Of a stretch of DNA of 64,000 nt, positions 46,694 to 55,904 are shown in pieces; position 1 is the first letter of the stretch, and each line of letters opens with the position of its first letter. Under the pieces are notes generated by a model that made no database searches, was not told the origin of the DNA, and saw nothing but the letters and a program-made list of their open reading frames with translations. The translations under genes were made by a program, and so were the position numbers. The DNA lies in NCBI GenBank assembly GCA_035370245.1, contig DAOOVO010000004.1, forward strand, positions 1-64,000, given 5' to 3'. This DNA is from Pseudobacteroides sp035370245. GTDB taxonomy: Bacteria > Bacillota > Clostridia > Acetivibrionales > DSM-2933.

Positions 46694-46907
46694 GTTTACC
46701 TGCTCCCCTTTCATTTGTATTCATTGCCATAATCTCATAATCTCATACGTATTGAATCTCAAAAAACTTTGTGGTATTATTTTTATTGTGCCTATTTCGT
46801 ATACATAATGTAATGCCAATAATTGATATTGTGCAAAAAATACTAGAATAATGTATTTATAGAAATACCACAGTGTAAAGCTTATGTAAACCAAGGAGTA
46901 GTTTAAG

Positions 46908-47261
46908 ATGTCAATTGTAAGTAAATACTGGCCTTTTGTTCTTTTAGTTGCCTCAAATGTTTTTATGACATTTGCCTGGTACGGCAACCTTAAATATAAA
47001 AATAATTCAACACCTCTTTTCTTTATAATTTTAATAAGCTGGGGTATAGCATTTTTTGAATATTGCCTTATGATACCGGCTAACAGAATAGCATCAAAAA
47101 ATTTTGATACGGCACAGCTTAAAATTGTCCAAGAAGCCATAACATTAGTGGTTTTTGGATTTTTTTCCGTGTTTTTCTTAAAAGAAAGCTTAAAATTAAA
47201 CTACCTTTTATCATTTATCTGTATATTAGGTGCAGTTTTCTTTGCATTTAAAAAATTTTAA
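46908..47261 (+). CDS. DUF486/DMT-type small membrane protein
   Basis: A 117-aa protein with four predicted transmembrane helices (VLLVASNVFMTFAWYGNL, FIILISWGIAFFEYCLMIPANRI, VVFGFFSVFFLKESL, LLSFICILGAVFFAFKKF). This matches the DUF486 family, a four-helix relative of drug/metabolite transporters. The substrate is unknown. AAGGAG precedes ATG 46908. It stands alone between oppositely oriented genes. Confidence 0.85.
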   Translation: MSIVSKYWPFVLLVASNVFMTFAWYGNLKYKNNSTPLFFIILISWGIAFFEYCLMIPANRIASKNFDTAQLKIVQEAITLVVFGFFSVFFLKESLKLNYLLSFICILGAVFFAFKKF

Positions 47262-47295
47262 TATAATTTTAAAATTTAATAGAATTTTTGGTTAG

Positions 47296-47739
47296 TTAAT
47301 CAAACCTTATTATAAAGCCGGTCTTTTTTCCTCTTTCGAAGCCTGCTTTCTCGTAGAACCTGAGGGTATCTTCGCCTCTGCCCGACATAAGCATGACCTT
47401 GTAGCAGTTTTCTTCCTTTGCAATATCTATTGCTTTTTTTATCAGCATTGTACCGTATCCTTTTCTGCGATAATCCTTATGTGTAACAACATTTTCAATT
47501 ATCCCGTACGGCCTTGCTCCTCTTGTAAGATTTTTTAGAACAACAAGAACACAAGATGCAACCAACACACCTCCTACATCAACTACAAGATAATGCTGAC
47601 TAGGATCCTTCAACAATTCATCCCATAACTTTTCCAATGACTCATCCATTTTTAGCTCAGGGTCATCTTCATTCAAGTCTTTATATAGTAAAAGCAGGTC
47701 TTTTAGTTCATTTTTCTTAATATGTCTTACTTTTCTCAT
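47296..47739 (-). CDS. GNAT-family N-acetyltransferase (1)
   Basis: This protein of about 147 aa has the GNAT core: acetyl-CoA loop VVTHKDYRRKGYGTMLIKKAI and the end motif RFYEKAGFERG. The substrate cannot be told. The start is uncertain: ATG 47739 fits the domain, but an in-frame GTG at 47760 is also possible. It overlaps the 3' end of a second acetyltransferase gene and is probably translated with it. Confidence 0.82.
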   Translation of the reverse strand: MRKVRHIKKNELKDLLLLYKDLNEDDPELKMDESLEKLWDELLKDPSQHYLVVDVGGVLVASCVLVVLKNLTRGARPYGIIENVVTHKDYRRKGYGTMLIKKAIDIAKEENCYKVMLMSGRGEDTLRFYEKAGFERGKKTGFIIRFD

Positions 47740-48226
47740 AGTATAAATTATCTTTATCACTCTTTTTAATTTCCATCTTCATAGGTATGTATGCAATTCC
47801 ATCCCGAACCGTTTCTTCTCCTATTTTTTCAAATCCAATTTTAATATATATATTAACGGCATATGGTGAAGAATTTACCGATAGCTCATTTAGTTCAGGA
47901 TCCTTTTCCAAACAAATCCTAACTGCCTCATTAAATAATTTTCTTCCAATACCCTTACCGTGAAATGCTTTATCGACAAAAAACAAACTAATATGGTTAT
48001 TATCCCTTATCGCTAAAACACCTGCAAGTACTCCATTTATAAAGGCACCCAATATAAAAAATCGACCACTTAAAATAGACTTTTCCAGTTCCTCAGGCTG
48101 TATAAAATTTCTAAAAGTTTTAATACCTTCCTCTGAATATCCGGGTGCCACAAACTCGCTAAACACGTTCCAAACCAAGCTTGATGCCAAAGGCAGATCA
48201 CTTTTACCCAGTACTCTTATATCCAT
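47717..48226 (-). CDS. GNAT-family N-acetyltransferase (2)
   Basis: This protein of about 169 aa has a GNAT fold: LFFVDKAFHGKGIGRKLFNEAV binds acetyl-CoA and SPYAVNIYIKIGFEKIGEE is the C-terminal motif. The substrate is unknown. GGGAGGAAGG lies before ATG 48226. It is the first gene of a two-acetyltransferase operon. Confidence 0.85.
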   Translation of the reverse strand: MDIRVLGKSDLPLASSLVWNVFSEFVAPGYSEEGIKTFRNFIQPEELEKSILSGRFFILGAFINGVLAGVLAIRDNNHISLFFVDKAFHGKGIGRKLFNEAVRICLEKDPELNELSVNSSPYAVNIYIKIGFEKIGEETVRDGIAYIPMKMEIKKSDKDNLYYEKSKTY

Positions 48227-48290
48227 AGCCTTCCTCCCTGACAATATATGTATAAATCATTATATCATACTCCAACATATCTTCAATAAT

Positions 48291-48376
48291 CCTGAAATTC
48301 AAAATTTAAAATTCAAAATCATAAATTCTAAATCTTAAATTCTAAATCTTAAAACCTAAATCTTAAAACCTAAACC
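48291..48376. repeat. Short AT-rich tandem repeats
   Basis: Degenerate units such as AAATTCTAAATCTT and AAAACCTAAATCTT repeat several times in the gap between the acetyltransferase and oadB genes. No function is evident. Confidence 0.6.
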
Positions 48377-48387
48377 CACTTAAATAT

Positions 48388-48419
48388 AAAAAAGATAACC
48401 ATATTCGGTTATCTTTTTT
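48388..48419. terminator. Rho-independent terminator after the oad operon
   Basis: A 13-bp stem (48388-48400 with 48407-48419) has A- and T-runs at its ends, 33 bp after the oadB stop. Confidence 0.85.
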
Positions 48420-48451
48420 ATATTTATAACTTTTTAATCACTTATCATTCC

Positions 48452-49594
48452 TTAACCAAACACCGCCAGGAGAAAACCTGCAGCAACTGCAGAACCTATA
48501 ACTCCGGCAACATTCGGTCCCATTGCATGCATCAAAAGGAAGTTCGCTGGATTTGCTTTTTGTCCCTCAACCTGTGATACCCTTGCTGCCATAGGTACGG
48601 CAGACACACCTGCTGAACCTATCAGAGGGTTTACCTTTCCTTTTGTTACAAAACACATAAGCTTACCTAAAAGTAATCCGCCTATTGTGCTAAACATAAA
48701 TGCCATAAGGCCTAATGCAATTATTTTCAAAGTTGACGGCTTCAAAAAGTTTTCTGCAACTGCAGTAGCTCCCACTGTAGTACCAAGGAATATGGTTACA
48801 ATGTTTATAAGTGCATTCTGAACAGTGTTTGATAGTCTTTCAACTACACCTGACTCCCTGAAGAGATTTCCCAGCATAAGCATTCCGATAAGGGGTGCAA
48901 CTGACGGAAGCAACAAAACGACAAGAACAGTTACAGCAATAGGGAATATTATTTTTTCCAATTTAGATACTTCCCTCAACTGCTCCATTTTGATTTCTCT
49001 TTCCTTTTTAGTGGTAAGAAGCCTCATCAAAGGTGGCTGAATCATAGGAATCAATGCCATATACGAATATGCTGCAATAGCAATTGCAGGCAATAAGTGC
49101 GGAGCCAGCTTTGTAGTAAGGAATATAGCCGTAGGCCCGTCTGCTCCTCCAATAATGCCTATGGATGCTGCTTCTTCCGGAGCAAATCCCAGTAATATTG
49201 CTATTATAAAAGCAATATAAATACCAAGCTGGGCTGCTGCTCCAAGCAATAAACTGGACGGTCTGGCAAGTAATGGTCCAAAATCTGTCATTGCACCAAC
49301 ACCAAGGAAGATAAGGGACGGATAAATTCCCTTTTTTACACCCATGTACAAATAATATAATAATCCTCCGGTCTGTCCATCTGCCTCAGGAGTCATAAGT
49401 CCGGCCAAAGGTAAATTAGCCAATAACACACCAAATGCTATAGGAAGTAATAGCAAAGGCTCAAACTTTTTTGCAATAGCCAGGTATACCAGTACACATG
49501 CAACCAGTATCATAATACCCTGCTGCACTGTCATAGACGAAAAACCTGAATCATTCCATATCTTAACCAATGTATCAACAAATGAAAAAGACAC
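48452..49594 (-). CDS. oadB: Na+-translocating decarboxylase beta subunit (OadB)
   Basis: This 380-aa protein is the membrane subunit of Na+-pumping decarboxylases (oxaloacetate, methylmalonyl-CoA or glutaconyl-CoA). It couples loss of CO2 from carboxybiotin to Na+ export. About nine to eleven hydrophobic segments are present, with the conserved GIIGGADGPTAIFLTTKLAP and GSAGVSAVPMAARV regions. It is the last gene of a four-gene operon and starts 14 bp after the biotin carrier gene. Confidence 0.93.
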   Translation of the reverse strand: MSFSFVDTLVKIWNDSGFSSMTVQQGIMILVACVLVYLAIAKKFEPLLLLPIAFGVLLANLPLAGLMTPEADGQTGGLLYYLYMGVKKGIYPSLIFLGVGAMTDFGPLLARPSSLLLGAAAQLGIYIAFIIAILLGFAPEEAASIGIIGGADGPTAIFLTTKLAPHLLPAIAIAAYSYMALIPMIQPPLMRLLTTKKEREIKMEQLREVSKLEKIIFPIAVTVLVVLLLPSVAPLIGMLMLGNLFRESGVVERLSNTVQNALINIVTIFLGTTVGATAVAENFLKPSTLKIIALGLMAFMFSTIGGLLLGKLMCFVTKGKVNPLIGSAGVSAVPMAARVSQVEGQKANPANFLLMHAMGPNVAGVIGSAVAAGFLLAVFG

Positions 49595-49608
49595 TTTTTC
49601 CCCCTCCT

Positions 49609-50007
49609 TTACGTTTTCAATAATGCAAGAACATCACCTGTGGAAACAGAAGTGCCTTTAGCAATTGGAACAGCCGTAATAATGCCATTTTCAGGTGCAG
49701 CAATTTCATTTTCCATTTTCATAGCCTCAAGTATAAATAGAATATCTCCCTTTTTAACAGTCGCACCGGCTGTCACTCTCACATCGAGTATCACACCGGG
49801 CATCGGCGATTTAATTGGATTTCCCTCCCCTGAAACAACAGGTGCTGCCGGCTGTGCGGGTGCAGGTGCAGGTTGTGCAGATGCCGCCGGTGCAGGCTGA
49901 GACACATATGCTTTTTCTGCTGTTTCAGTGGTCTTCACAATTGTAGCCTGACCCCTTTCAACTTCAACCTCATAATTCTTTCCATTAATGGTTACTATAT
50001 ATTTCAT
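49609..50007 (-). CDS. Biotin carrier (biotin/lipoyl domain) subunit
   Basis: A 132-aa protein: an N-terminal segment (1-40), a flexible Ala/Pro linker (about 40-62) and a biotinyl domain with the biotinylation site Lys in EAMKMEN (about residue 97). It carries CO2 between the carboxyltransferase and OadB. It lies between oadG and oadB. Confidence 0.93.
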   Translation of the reverse strand: MKYIVTINGKNYEVEVERGQATIVKTTETAEKAYVSQPAPAASAQPAPAPAQPAAPVVSGEGNPIKSPMPGVILDVRVTAGATVKKGDILFILEAMKMENEIAAPENGIITAVPIAKGTSVSTGDVLALLKT

Positions 50008-50026
50008 TTATTCACACTCCCATCCA

Positions 50027-50353
50027 TTATTCTACTGCACGAATAGATTTAAACTGAAGTTCGGATAAAGGTATTTTTGATTCATCGCTGACAATAGCCA
50101 TAATCATAGCTGCAGTTTTTTCGTCGACACCGATAAGCTTTAATTCTCCTGCAGTCCAACCTGCATCATCAGCAGCCTGTTCCTTTACAACTTCCTGTGT
50201 TTTTATTTCTTCTTTTACCGTCTTTTTGTCGTTATTTGAAATAGCATTTGCAACAGCGGACTGAATCTTAACAAAAAAGATTAATGCTACTAGAACTACA
50301 AATACGACAAGCATTCCAAAAACCGAGAGCAGCAAACTATCTATTAAACTCAT
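50027..50353 (-). CDS. Decarboxylase gamma subunit-like (OadG)
   Basis: A 108-aa protein with one N-terminal transmembrane helix (LLLSVFGMLVVFVVLVALIFFV) and a polar C-terminal part. Size, topology and position between oadA and the biotin carrier match OadG/MmdD-type subunits that assemble the complex. Sequence conservation in this family is low, so the call rests mainly on context. Confidence 0.82.
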   Translation of the reverse strand: MSLIDSLLLSVFGMLVVFVVLVALIFFVKIQSAVANAISNNDKKTVKEEIKTQEVVKEQAADDAGWTAGELKLIGVDEKTAAMIMAIVSDESKIPLSELQFKSIRAVE

Positions 50354-50367
50354 TTACTCACCACCCT

Positions 50368-51744
50368 TTATACTTTCATAATAGAATAAGAAACCTTGGT
50401 TGCAGTTTTTTCTTCTCTTTCCTTAAAGAATTTTTCTGCAATCTGTGGGAAAAGTATATATGAGAGCACATCTTCATCTGTTTTGCACATACTGCCGAGT
50501 TCTTTCTTCGTTTTGTCAAACTCAGGTGCCAATGTATCTGCAAATCTTTTGGTTATTGGCTTTTCATCCCCCAATACTTTCTTTACAAGCTCCTGATCTA
50601 TTTCCCCCGGTGCTTTACCGTATTCACCTCTTAAATACGATTTAACTTCCTTGGATATCGCCTTATATCTTTCGCCGAGAAGCACATTTGTAGCTGCCTG
50701 CACACCTACCATCTGGCTCATTGGTGTAACAAGCGGTGGATAACCCAGGTCTTTTCTTACTCTTGGTGTTTCCTGTAACACCTCATCCAATTTATCCAAA
50801 GCATTTTGCTGCTTTAACTGTGCTATAAGATTTGACAGCATTCCGCCAGGTATCTGGTAAACTAAAGCATCTGTTTCTGTTCCAAGAACATATGGATCGA
50901 GAGTTCCGGAAGAAATGAATTTATCCTTAATGGGTTTGAAGAAATCATTGATTTGCTTTAACAAATCAGTATTTAAACCTGTCTTATATCCCATTTGATT
51001 CAATGCATAGTTCAATGTCTCAGTAGACGGCTGGGATGTACCGCCTGAAAAAGTTGATATAGCGGTGTCAATACCGTCACAACCTGCTTCGATAGCTTTT
51101 ATATAAGTAATTGGGCCAAGGCCTGTTGTAGAATGTGTATGGAGGAAAATCGGTACCTTTACCTTGCTTTTTAATGCTTTAACAAGATCATAGGCTTCTT
51201 GAGGTCCCATTATCCCAGCCATATCCTTAATGCATATAGAGTTTACTCCCATACCTTCTAGTTGTTTACCAAGCTGTGCATAGTTCTCCAGGTTATGAAT
51301 CGGGCTGGTTGTGTAACAAATTGTGCCCTGAGCATGACCGCCGCACTTTAATGTTTCATCAACAGCTACTTCAATGTTCCTGAAGTCATTTAATGCATCA
51401 AAAATCCTTAGTATATCCATTCCGTTTTTAATTGAATGGGATACAAACTTTCTTACAACATCATCAGGATAGTGCTTATATCCTAAAATGTTCTGTCCTC
51501 TCAAAAGCATTTGAAGCTTTGTTTTCTTGAGCTTGGACTTAATCTTTCTCAGTCTCTCCCAGGGGTCCTCGCTAAGATACCTGAGGCATGAGTCAAAAGT
51601 TGCTCCACCCCAGCACTCAATAGAGTGATATCCAACCTCATCCATTTTTTCAAGAATACCTTCAAAATCACTGAAAGGCATTCTTGTAGCTATTAGAGAT
51701 TGATTGGCATCCCTTAACACTGTTTCAGTAATGTTAACCTTCAT
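50368..51744 (-). CDS. oadA: Carboxyltransferase subunit, oxaloacetate decarboxylase alpha (OadA/PycB type)
   Basis: A 458-aa carboxyltransferase. It starts VNITETVLRDANQSLIATRM, a conserved 5S/OadA N-terminus; GGATFDSC, the metal-binding HTHSTTGLG and a conserved-Lys region IKDMAGI follow. It lacks its own biotin domain, supplied by the separate carrier gene. Oxaloacetate is the most likely substrate; methylmalonyl-CoA is less likely. AAAGGGTGG precedes ATG 51744. It is the first gene of the operon. Confidence 0.92.
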   Translation of the reverse strand: MKVNITETVLRDANQSLIATRMPFSDFEGILEKMDEVGYHSIECWGGATFDSCLRYLSEDPWERLRKIKSKLKKTKLQMLLRGQNILGYKHYPDDVVRKFVSHSIKNGMDILRIFDALNDFRNIEVAVDETLKCGGHAQGTICYTTSPIHNLENYAQLGKQLEGMGVNSICIKDMAGIMGPQEAYDLVKALKSKVKVPIFLHTHSTTGLGPITYIKAIEAGCDGIDTAISTFSGGTSQPSTETLNYALNQMGYKTGLNTDLLKQINDFFKPIKDKFISSGTLDPYVLGTETDALVYQIPGGMLSNLIAQLKQQNALDKLDEVLQETPRVRKDLGYPPLVTPMSQMVGVQAATNVLLGERYKAISKEVKSYLRGEYGKAPGEIDQELVKKVLGDEKPITKRFADTLAPEFDKTKKELGSMCKTDEDVLSYILFPQIAEKFFKEREEKTATKVSYSIMKV

Positions 51745-52146
51745 ATTTCGCCACCCTTTCTTGATATTGTATTGTAATGCATAGTAATGCTAGGATTACA
51801 AAGGATAGTAATTTCAATCCTCATAATTGTCATTAGAAATCGTAGTATAGAATACACCGAAATTTCTCGGACACAAACAAAAAGAAATATATACCGTTAA
51901 AACTTGTAAGACATTAAAAAAAACCTCAAATAAAGGTTCTCTGCATTGAGACACACATCAAATACTACTAAAGCAATGACTGAAATATAATTTATATTTT
52001 CAACATTCCAAATTGCTTTTTCACGGTATTGATACCACAAAATATATAATTCAAAACATTTTAATATGAAATACTATCCGTAAAAATAATACCGCCATAA
52101 TTATAACACATGGTTTTATATTAAAGCAAAGCTTTTTTGAAATATC
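51745..52146. other. Upstream region of the oad operon
   Basis: About 400 bp of AT-rich sequence separate oadA from the Tpt1 terminator. It must contain the oad promoter, but no clear promoter, riboswitch or ORF was recognised. Confidence 0.4.
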
Positions 52147-52185
52147 AAAAAAAAGGTACCTGTTTGTACTGAGGTACCTTTTTTA
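52147..52185. terminator. Terminator after Tpt1
   Basis: The stem 52147-52160 with 52172-52185 includes GGTACC on both sides with A- and T-runs at the ends. It ends the nrtR-pncA-pncB-tpt1 block. Confidence 0.85.
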
Positions 52186-52189
52186 TACA

Positions 52190-52726
52190 TTAAACCTCTA
52201 TATATTTACTGTCAACACTTTCTGCAAGCCAGATGGTTTCATTACCGTGGTAAAATTTAACTCCGTCATTCCATGCCTTTTTAGCATATATCTTTAAAAT
52301 CACCGGTGCAGAATCTCTTCTCTTTCCCACAAGGGATGCAGTATCTGTATCGGATGACAGATGAACATACTGTCTTCCTCTTGGCAGCAATCCTGTTTTC
52401 ATTATGGAGTCCACAAACCTTCTTGCAGTTCCATGATATAATATTTCAGGAGGTTCCTTAGGTTCCTTTTTTAATTTTTGAGGTATTGAGTGTCCATAAA
52501 GAGCCCTAATCTTTCCATCCTTTATTTCAAACCGCTTTTTATCCGATAACTCCATAGACTTCAAAATATCATCAATGGTCACAAACTGCCATTTTTTATT
52601 TTCTCTTAACGAGTCAATAAGCTGCTGTACATCTACAAATCCGTTTTCATCCAGCTCAAGTTCATACTCCCATGGTGCATGTCTTAAAGCATATGATATT
52701 TCTTTACTTAATCCAACATAGTTCAT
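52190..52726 (-). CDS. kptA: RNA 2'-phosphotransferase (Tpt1/KptA)
   Basis: A 178-aa protein. Tpt1 moves the 2'-phosphate left at a ligated RNA junction to NAD+, giving ADP-ribose 1'',2''-cyclic phosphate and nicotinamide. Motifs include LSKEISYALRHAP, GFVDVQQLI, ALYGHS, LYHGT and HLSSDTDTA, with the Arg-His-Arg-Arg set expected in the two lobes. It sits at the end of an NAD salvage operon, which fits its use of NAD+ and release of nicotinamide. Confidence 0.93.
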   Translation of the reverse strand: MNYVGLSKEISYALRHAPWEYELELDENGFVDVQQLIDSLRENKKWQFVTIDDILKSMELSDKKRFEIKDGKIRALYGHSIPQKLKKEPKEPPEILYHGTARRFVDSIMKTGLLPRGRQYVHLSSDTDTASLVGKRRDSAPVILKIYAKKAWNDGVKFYHGNETIWLAESVDSKYIEV

Positions 52727-52778
52727 TTATTATACCTTCTTTCTCAACCCTATTGCATTGAGGGACAAAAGCCGGTGA

Positions 52779-54218
52779 TTAAACCGAAAACTCCTTAAGA
52801 AGCTTTTCCCTTGTCTCCCATACTGATAGAGATAAATCAACATAATATTTGTGAGGGTTTTCAAACCTCTTTACTTCATCCCACAATGTATCAACCTGTT
52901 CTTTGCAATAATCTCTGATATCTTTAAGGCTAGGGCTTTCATAGACACATTCGCCTTTATCGAATATCTTGGTAAGAAGCCTTTTTGCTTCAAAATCGGT
53001 AACCGTCTTTCGCTTCCATGTGTACTCGGGGTCAAATAATTCATAAGGCTTGTTTTCATCAATTATTTCGTCAAACTCTGTCAATACATCAGCTATTGCT
53101 TTTCCGGTTGCCCTGTCATAAAGCCTCCATGTCTGTTTAAATCCTGGATTGGTGATCTTGCCTACATTTTCGCTTATCTTTATCTTCGGCGTTATTTTAC
53201 CATTTTCTTCCACGGCAACAAGCTTATAAACACCTCCAAATACAGGCTCAGATTTTGAAGTTATAAGCCTTTCGCCCACACCGAACAAATCCACCTGTGC
53301 TCCCTGAATTAAAATATCTCTGATGATATACTCATCAAGGGAATTTGACGCGACAATTTTGCAATCCTCAAAACCCGCTTCATCCAGCATCTTTCTTGCT
53401 GCTTTTGACAAGTATGTTATATCACCGGAATCTATCCTTATACCTTTTGGCCTGAATCCCTTAGGAACAATTTCTTCATTAAATACCTTTATTGCATTGG
53501 GTACACCCGACTTAAGCACATTGTATGTATCAACAAGCAAAGTACAACTGTCGGGGTAAGTCCTTGCATAAGCCCTGAAAGCCTCAAGCTCGCTTGGAAA
53601 CATCTGAATCCAGCTGTGTGCCATGGTTCCTATTGCAGGAATACCGAATTCACTATCACATATAGTACATGCCGTACCCACGCATCCACCGATATAGGCA
53701 GCCCTTGCTCCATATATTGCACCGTCGTAGCCCTGTGCTCTTCGTGAACCGAACTCCATAACGTCTCTTCCTCCGGCAGCTCTTACAATTCTGTTAGCCT
53801 TTGTGGCAATCAGGCTCTGATGGTTTATTGTTAAAAGTATCATTGTCTCAATAAATTGTGCTTCTATTACAGGACCTCTTACCACTATAATAGGTTCATT
53901 AGGAAATATTGGCGTTCCTTCAGGGATAGCCCAGATATCACAGGTGAATTTAAAGTTTTTGAGATACTCCAAAAATTGTTCGTTAAAAATGTTTTTACTC
54001 CTTAAGTACTCAATATCCGAGTCTTCAAACTTGATATTTTTTATATACTCGATTAGCTGCTGTACTCCGGCCATTATGGCAAAGCCGCCATTATCGGGTA
54101 TCTTCCTGAAAAACATATCGAAGTATGTATATTCATCCTTCATGCAGTTTTCAAAATAGCCGTTGGCCATAGTCAGCTCATAAAAATCAGTAAGCATCGT
54201 CAAATTCAATTTATTCAT
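52779..54218 (-). CDS. pncB: Nicotinate phosphoribosyltransferase
   Basis: A 479-aa enzyme that converts nicotinic acid and PRPP to nicotinic acid mononucleotide in NAD salvage. Family motifs include LTMLTDFYELTMANGYF, EFGSRRAQGYDGAIYGARAAYIGG, GTMAHSWIQMF and GIRIDSGDITYLS. Its start codon overlaps the pncA stop by one base (TAATG), so the two are coupled. Tpt1 follows 52 bp downstream. Confidence 0.95.
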   Translation of the reverse strand: MNKLNLTMLTDFYELTMANGYFENCMKDEYTYFDMFFRKIPDNGGFAIMAGVQQLIEYIKNIKFEDSDIEYLRSKNIFNEQFLEYLKNFKFTCDIWAIPEGTPIFPNEPIIVVRGPVIEAQFIETMILLTINHQSLIATKANRIVRAAGGRDVMEFGSRRAQGYDGAIYGARAAYIGGCVGTACTICDSEFGIPAIGTMAHSWIQMFPSELEAFRAYARTYPDSCTLLVDTYNVLKSGVPNAIKVFNEEIVPKGFRPKGIRIDSGDITYLSKAARKMLDEAGFEDCKIVASNSLDEYIIRDILIQGAQVDLFGVGERLITSKSEPVFGGVYKLVAVEENGKITPKIKISENVGKITNPGFKQTWRLYDRATGKAIADVLTEFDEIIDENKPYELFDPEYTWKRKTVTDFEAKRLLTKIFDKGECVYESPSLKDIRDYCKEQVDTLWDEVKRFENPHKYYVDLSLSVWETREKLLKEFSV

Positions 54219-54889
54219 TATTCTATACCTCCTACAATTTCTACCCCATTTATAGACATATTGTAAAGTGCCATTACATGCATCAAATCACCGTTATGCA
54301 TACCAAAGTCGTATGTTTGTACTGCATTTAAAGGAACTATAACTCTGGACTTTTTGTTTTGCTTGTTAAACCATGTCTTTAATGTGGTAGCAAACTGTTG
54401 AACGCATATATCAGTACAATCACCTGTAACAACAAATGTATCTATGTCTTTATTTTCCATGAGCCAATTCTGGAATTCCGTTTCAATAAATCCATTGGTT
54501 GAATTCTTTGGAATTAACTTATATCCACCTATTGCCTTAAGCTCATCTACTATTTCCCCTTCGCTGGTTCCTGCCATGCAGTGAACCGGATATGCTCCAA
54601 ACTCAGGGGATTCATCGGTATGGCAGTCTGCAAATGCAATCTTCTTTATCCCAATTTCATCACAAGCTTTCGACATTTGCTCAATCTCAGGTATAATAGC
54701 CTCAACTCTTGGGCTTTTTAAAGCACCCTCTCTGGCAAAGCCGTTTATCATATCCACTATGACAAGTGCTGTTTTTTCATTATTAAGATCTTTGAAGCTC
54801 ATAACAGGAGCTTTTTCAAGCATTTCAAATATCTCTCCTAAAGTCACTGTGCTTCTTTTTATAAAATCTTCTTTATTTATATTTTTCAT
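54218..54889 (-). CDS. pncA: Nicotinamidase (isochorismatase-like hydrolase)
   Basis: A 223-aa cysteine hydrolase that turns nicotinamide into nicotinic acid. ALVIVDMINGFAREGALKS contains the catalytic Asp, NSTNGF lies in the middle, and the nucleophile Cys is in VTGDCTDICVQQFA. With pncB directly downstream the pathway nicotinamide to NaMN is complete. GGAGAG precedes ATG 54889. It recycles the nicotinamide released by Tpt1 and ADP-ribosylation. Confidence 0.93.
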   Translation of the reverse strand: MKNINKEDFIKRSTVTLGEIFEMLEKAPVMSFKDLNNEKTALVIVDMINGFAREGALKSPRVEAIIPEIEQMSKACDEIGIKKIAFADCHTDESPEFGAYPVHCMAGTSEGEIVDELKAIGGYKLIPKNSTNGFIETEFQNWLMENKDIDTFVVTGDCTDICVQQFATTLKTWFNKQNKKSRVIVPLNAVQTYDFGMHNGDLMHVMALYNMSINGVEIVGGIE

Positions 54890-54968
54890 AATAAATCTCT
54901 CCTTCCTCTCGCATAATGAATTTTAAAAGGTAATTTCCAGTTACAATCCTTTATATTCATGTATCAAA

Positions 54969-55877
54969 CTATAGTCTCCCCGTCCAATCGGGATTAAATT
55001 TAAAAAGCTTTGAAGGCCTGTGGCCTGCATCCTTAGTATACTCGTCAGTCTCTATAACCATATCGGATATTTTTCTCCTGAAGTTGGCTTTAAGGAGCTC
55101 CGTGTCCAATATTACCTCATAAACTTGCTGTAGCTCAGTCAACGTGAATTTTTCAGGCATTAGGTTAAATGCTATATCGGTGTATTCTATTTTGTTTCTG
55201 AGCCTTTCTAATGCATATTGAATTATTTTCGGATGATCAAATGCTATTCCCTGGGATTCTATTACTTCACTCTCTACCTTTTTTATTTTTCCCTCCACTG
55301 TTATAACATTTTTTACAACAGCAGTCAGTGTTTCTTCGTCACTTTTAAGTTTTAATTCATTAAGTCTTAAAAGCATGTATCCCTTATCGGTCGGTGTCTT
55401 TTCTTCTTTAATTATTTTGCTTTTGACTGTAAACCACTTAGCTTCATCGGCATCATCATTTGCCTTTATATCAAAGGACTTGCTGTCTATCAGCGACATA
55501 TATGAAACACTTATAACCCTGGTCCTGGGGTCTCTTCCCACATCTCCCCATGTATATAATTGCTCCATATATATATTGTCAATGTTGGTCTCTTCTTTAA
55601 GTTCCCTCAAGGCTCCTTCATCAATACTCTCATCCATTTTGACAAATCCTCCGGGGAGTGCCCATTGACCTATAAAAGGATGCTCTCCCCTCTTTATCAT
55701 CAAAAGCCTTAAAACCTTCTCCGGCAACTTTCTGTAGTTCTTCTTTTCCTCGTCAGTAACTGTAAAAACAAGCATATCAACGGTAACTGACGGTCTCTCA
55801 TATTTTGAAGCATCATAGTTTTTTAAAAATTGTTCTTCCGTAATTCCTTGCTTATCCAACACATTATCTTTACCCAT
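54969..55877 (-). CDS. NrtR-like Nudix/winged-helix regulator of NAD metabolism
   Basis: This protein of about 302 aa has an N-terminal Nudix domain (about 35-170) whose box reads GGFVKMDESIDEGALRELKEETNI; the usual final Gly is replaced by Asn, so hydrolysis may be weak or lost. The C-terminal part (about 215-300, TLTELQQVYEVILDTELLKANFRRKI) is the winged-helix region typical of NrtR. Such proteins bind ADP-ribose and release DNA at NAD genes. It lies directly upstream of pncA-pncB-tpt1. ATG 55877 follows AAAGGTG. An ADP-ribose hydrolase role is the alternative. Confidence 0.88.
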   Translation of the reverse strand: MGKDNVLDKQGITEEQFLKNYDASKYERPSVTVDMLVFTVTDEEKKNYRKLPEKVLRLLMIKRGEHPFIGQWALPGGFVKMDESIDEGALRELKEETNIDNIYMEQLYTWGDVGRDPRTRVISVSYMSLIDSKSFDIKANDDADEAKWFTVKSKIIKEEKTPTDKGYMLLRLNELKLKSDEETLTAVVKNVITVEGKIKKVESEVIESQGIAFDHPKIIQYALERLRNKIEYTDIAFNLMPEKFTLTELQQVYEVILDTELLKANFRRKISDMVIETDEYTKDAGHRPSKLFKFNPDWTGRL

Positions 55878-55904
55878 AGGCATCACCTTTATCGAAATCG
55901 TAGT

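Noticed and set aside
46721..47140. 139-aa minus-strand ORF
   Set aside because: It is antisense to the DUF486 membrane protein gene, which has a good ribosome site and family match.
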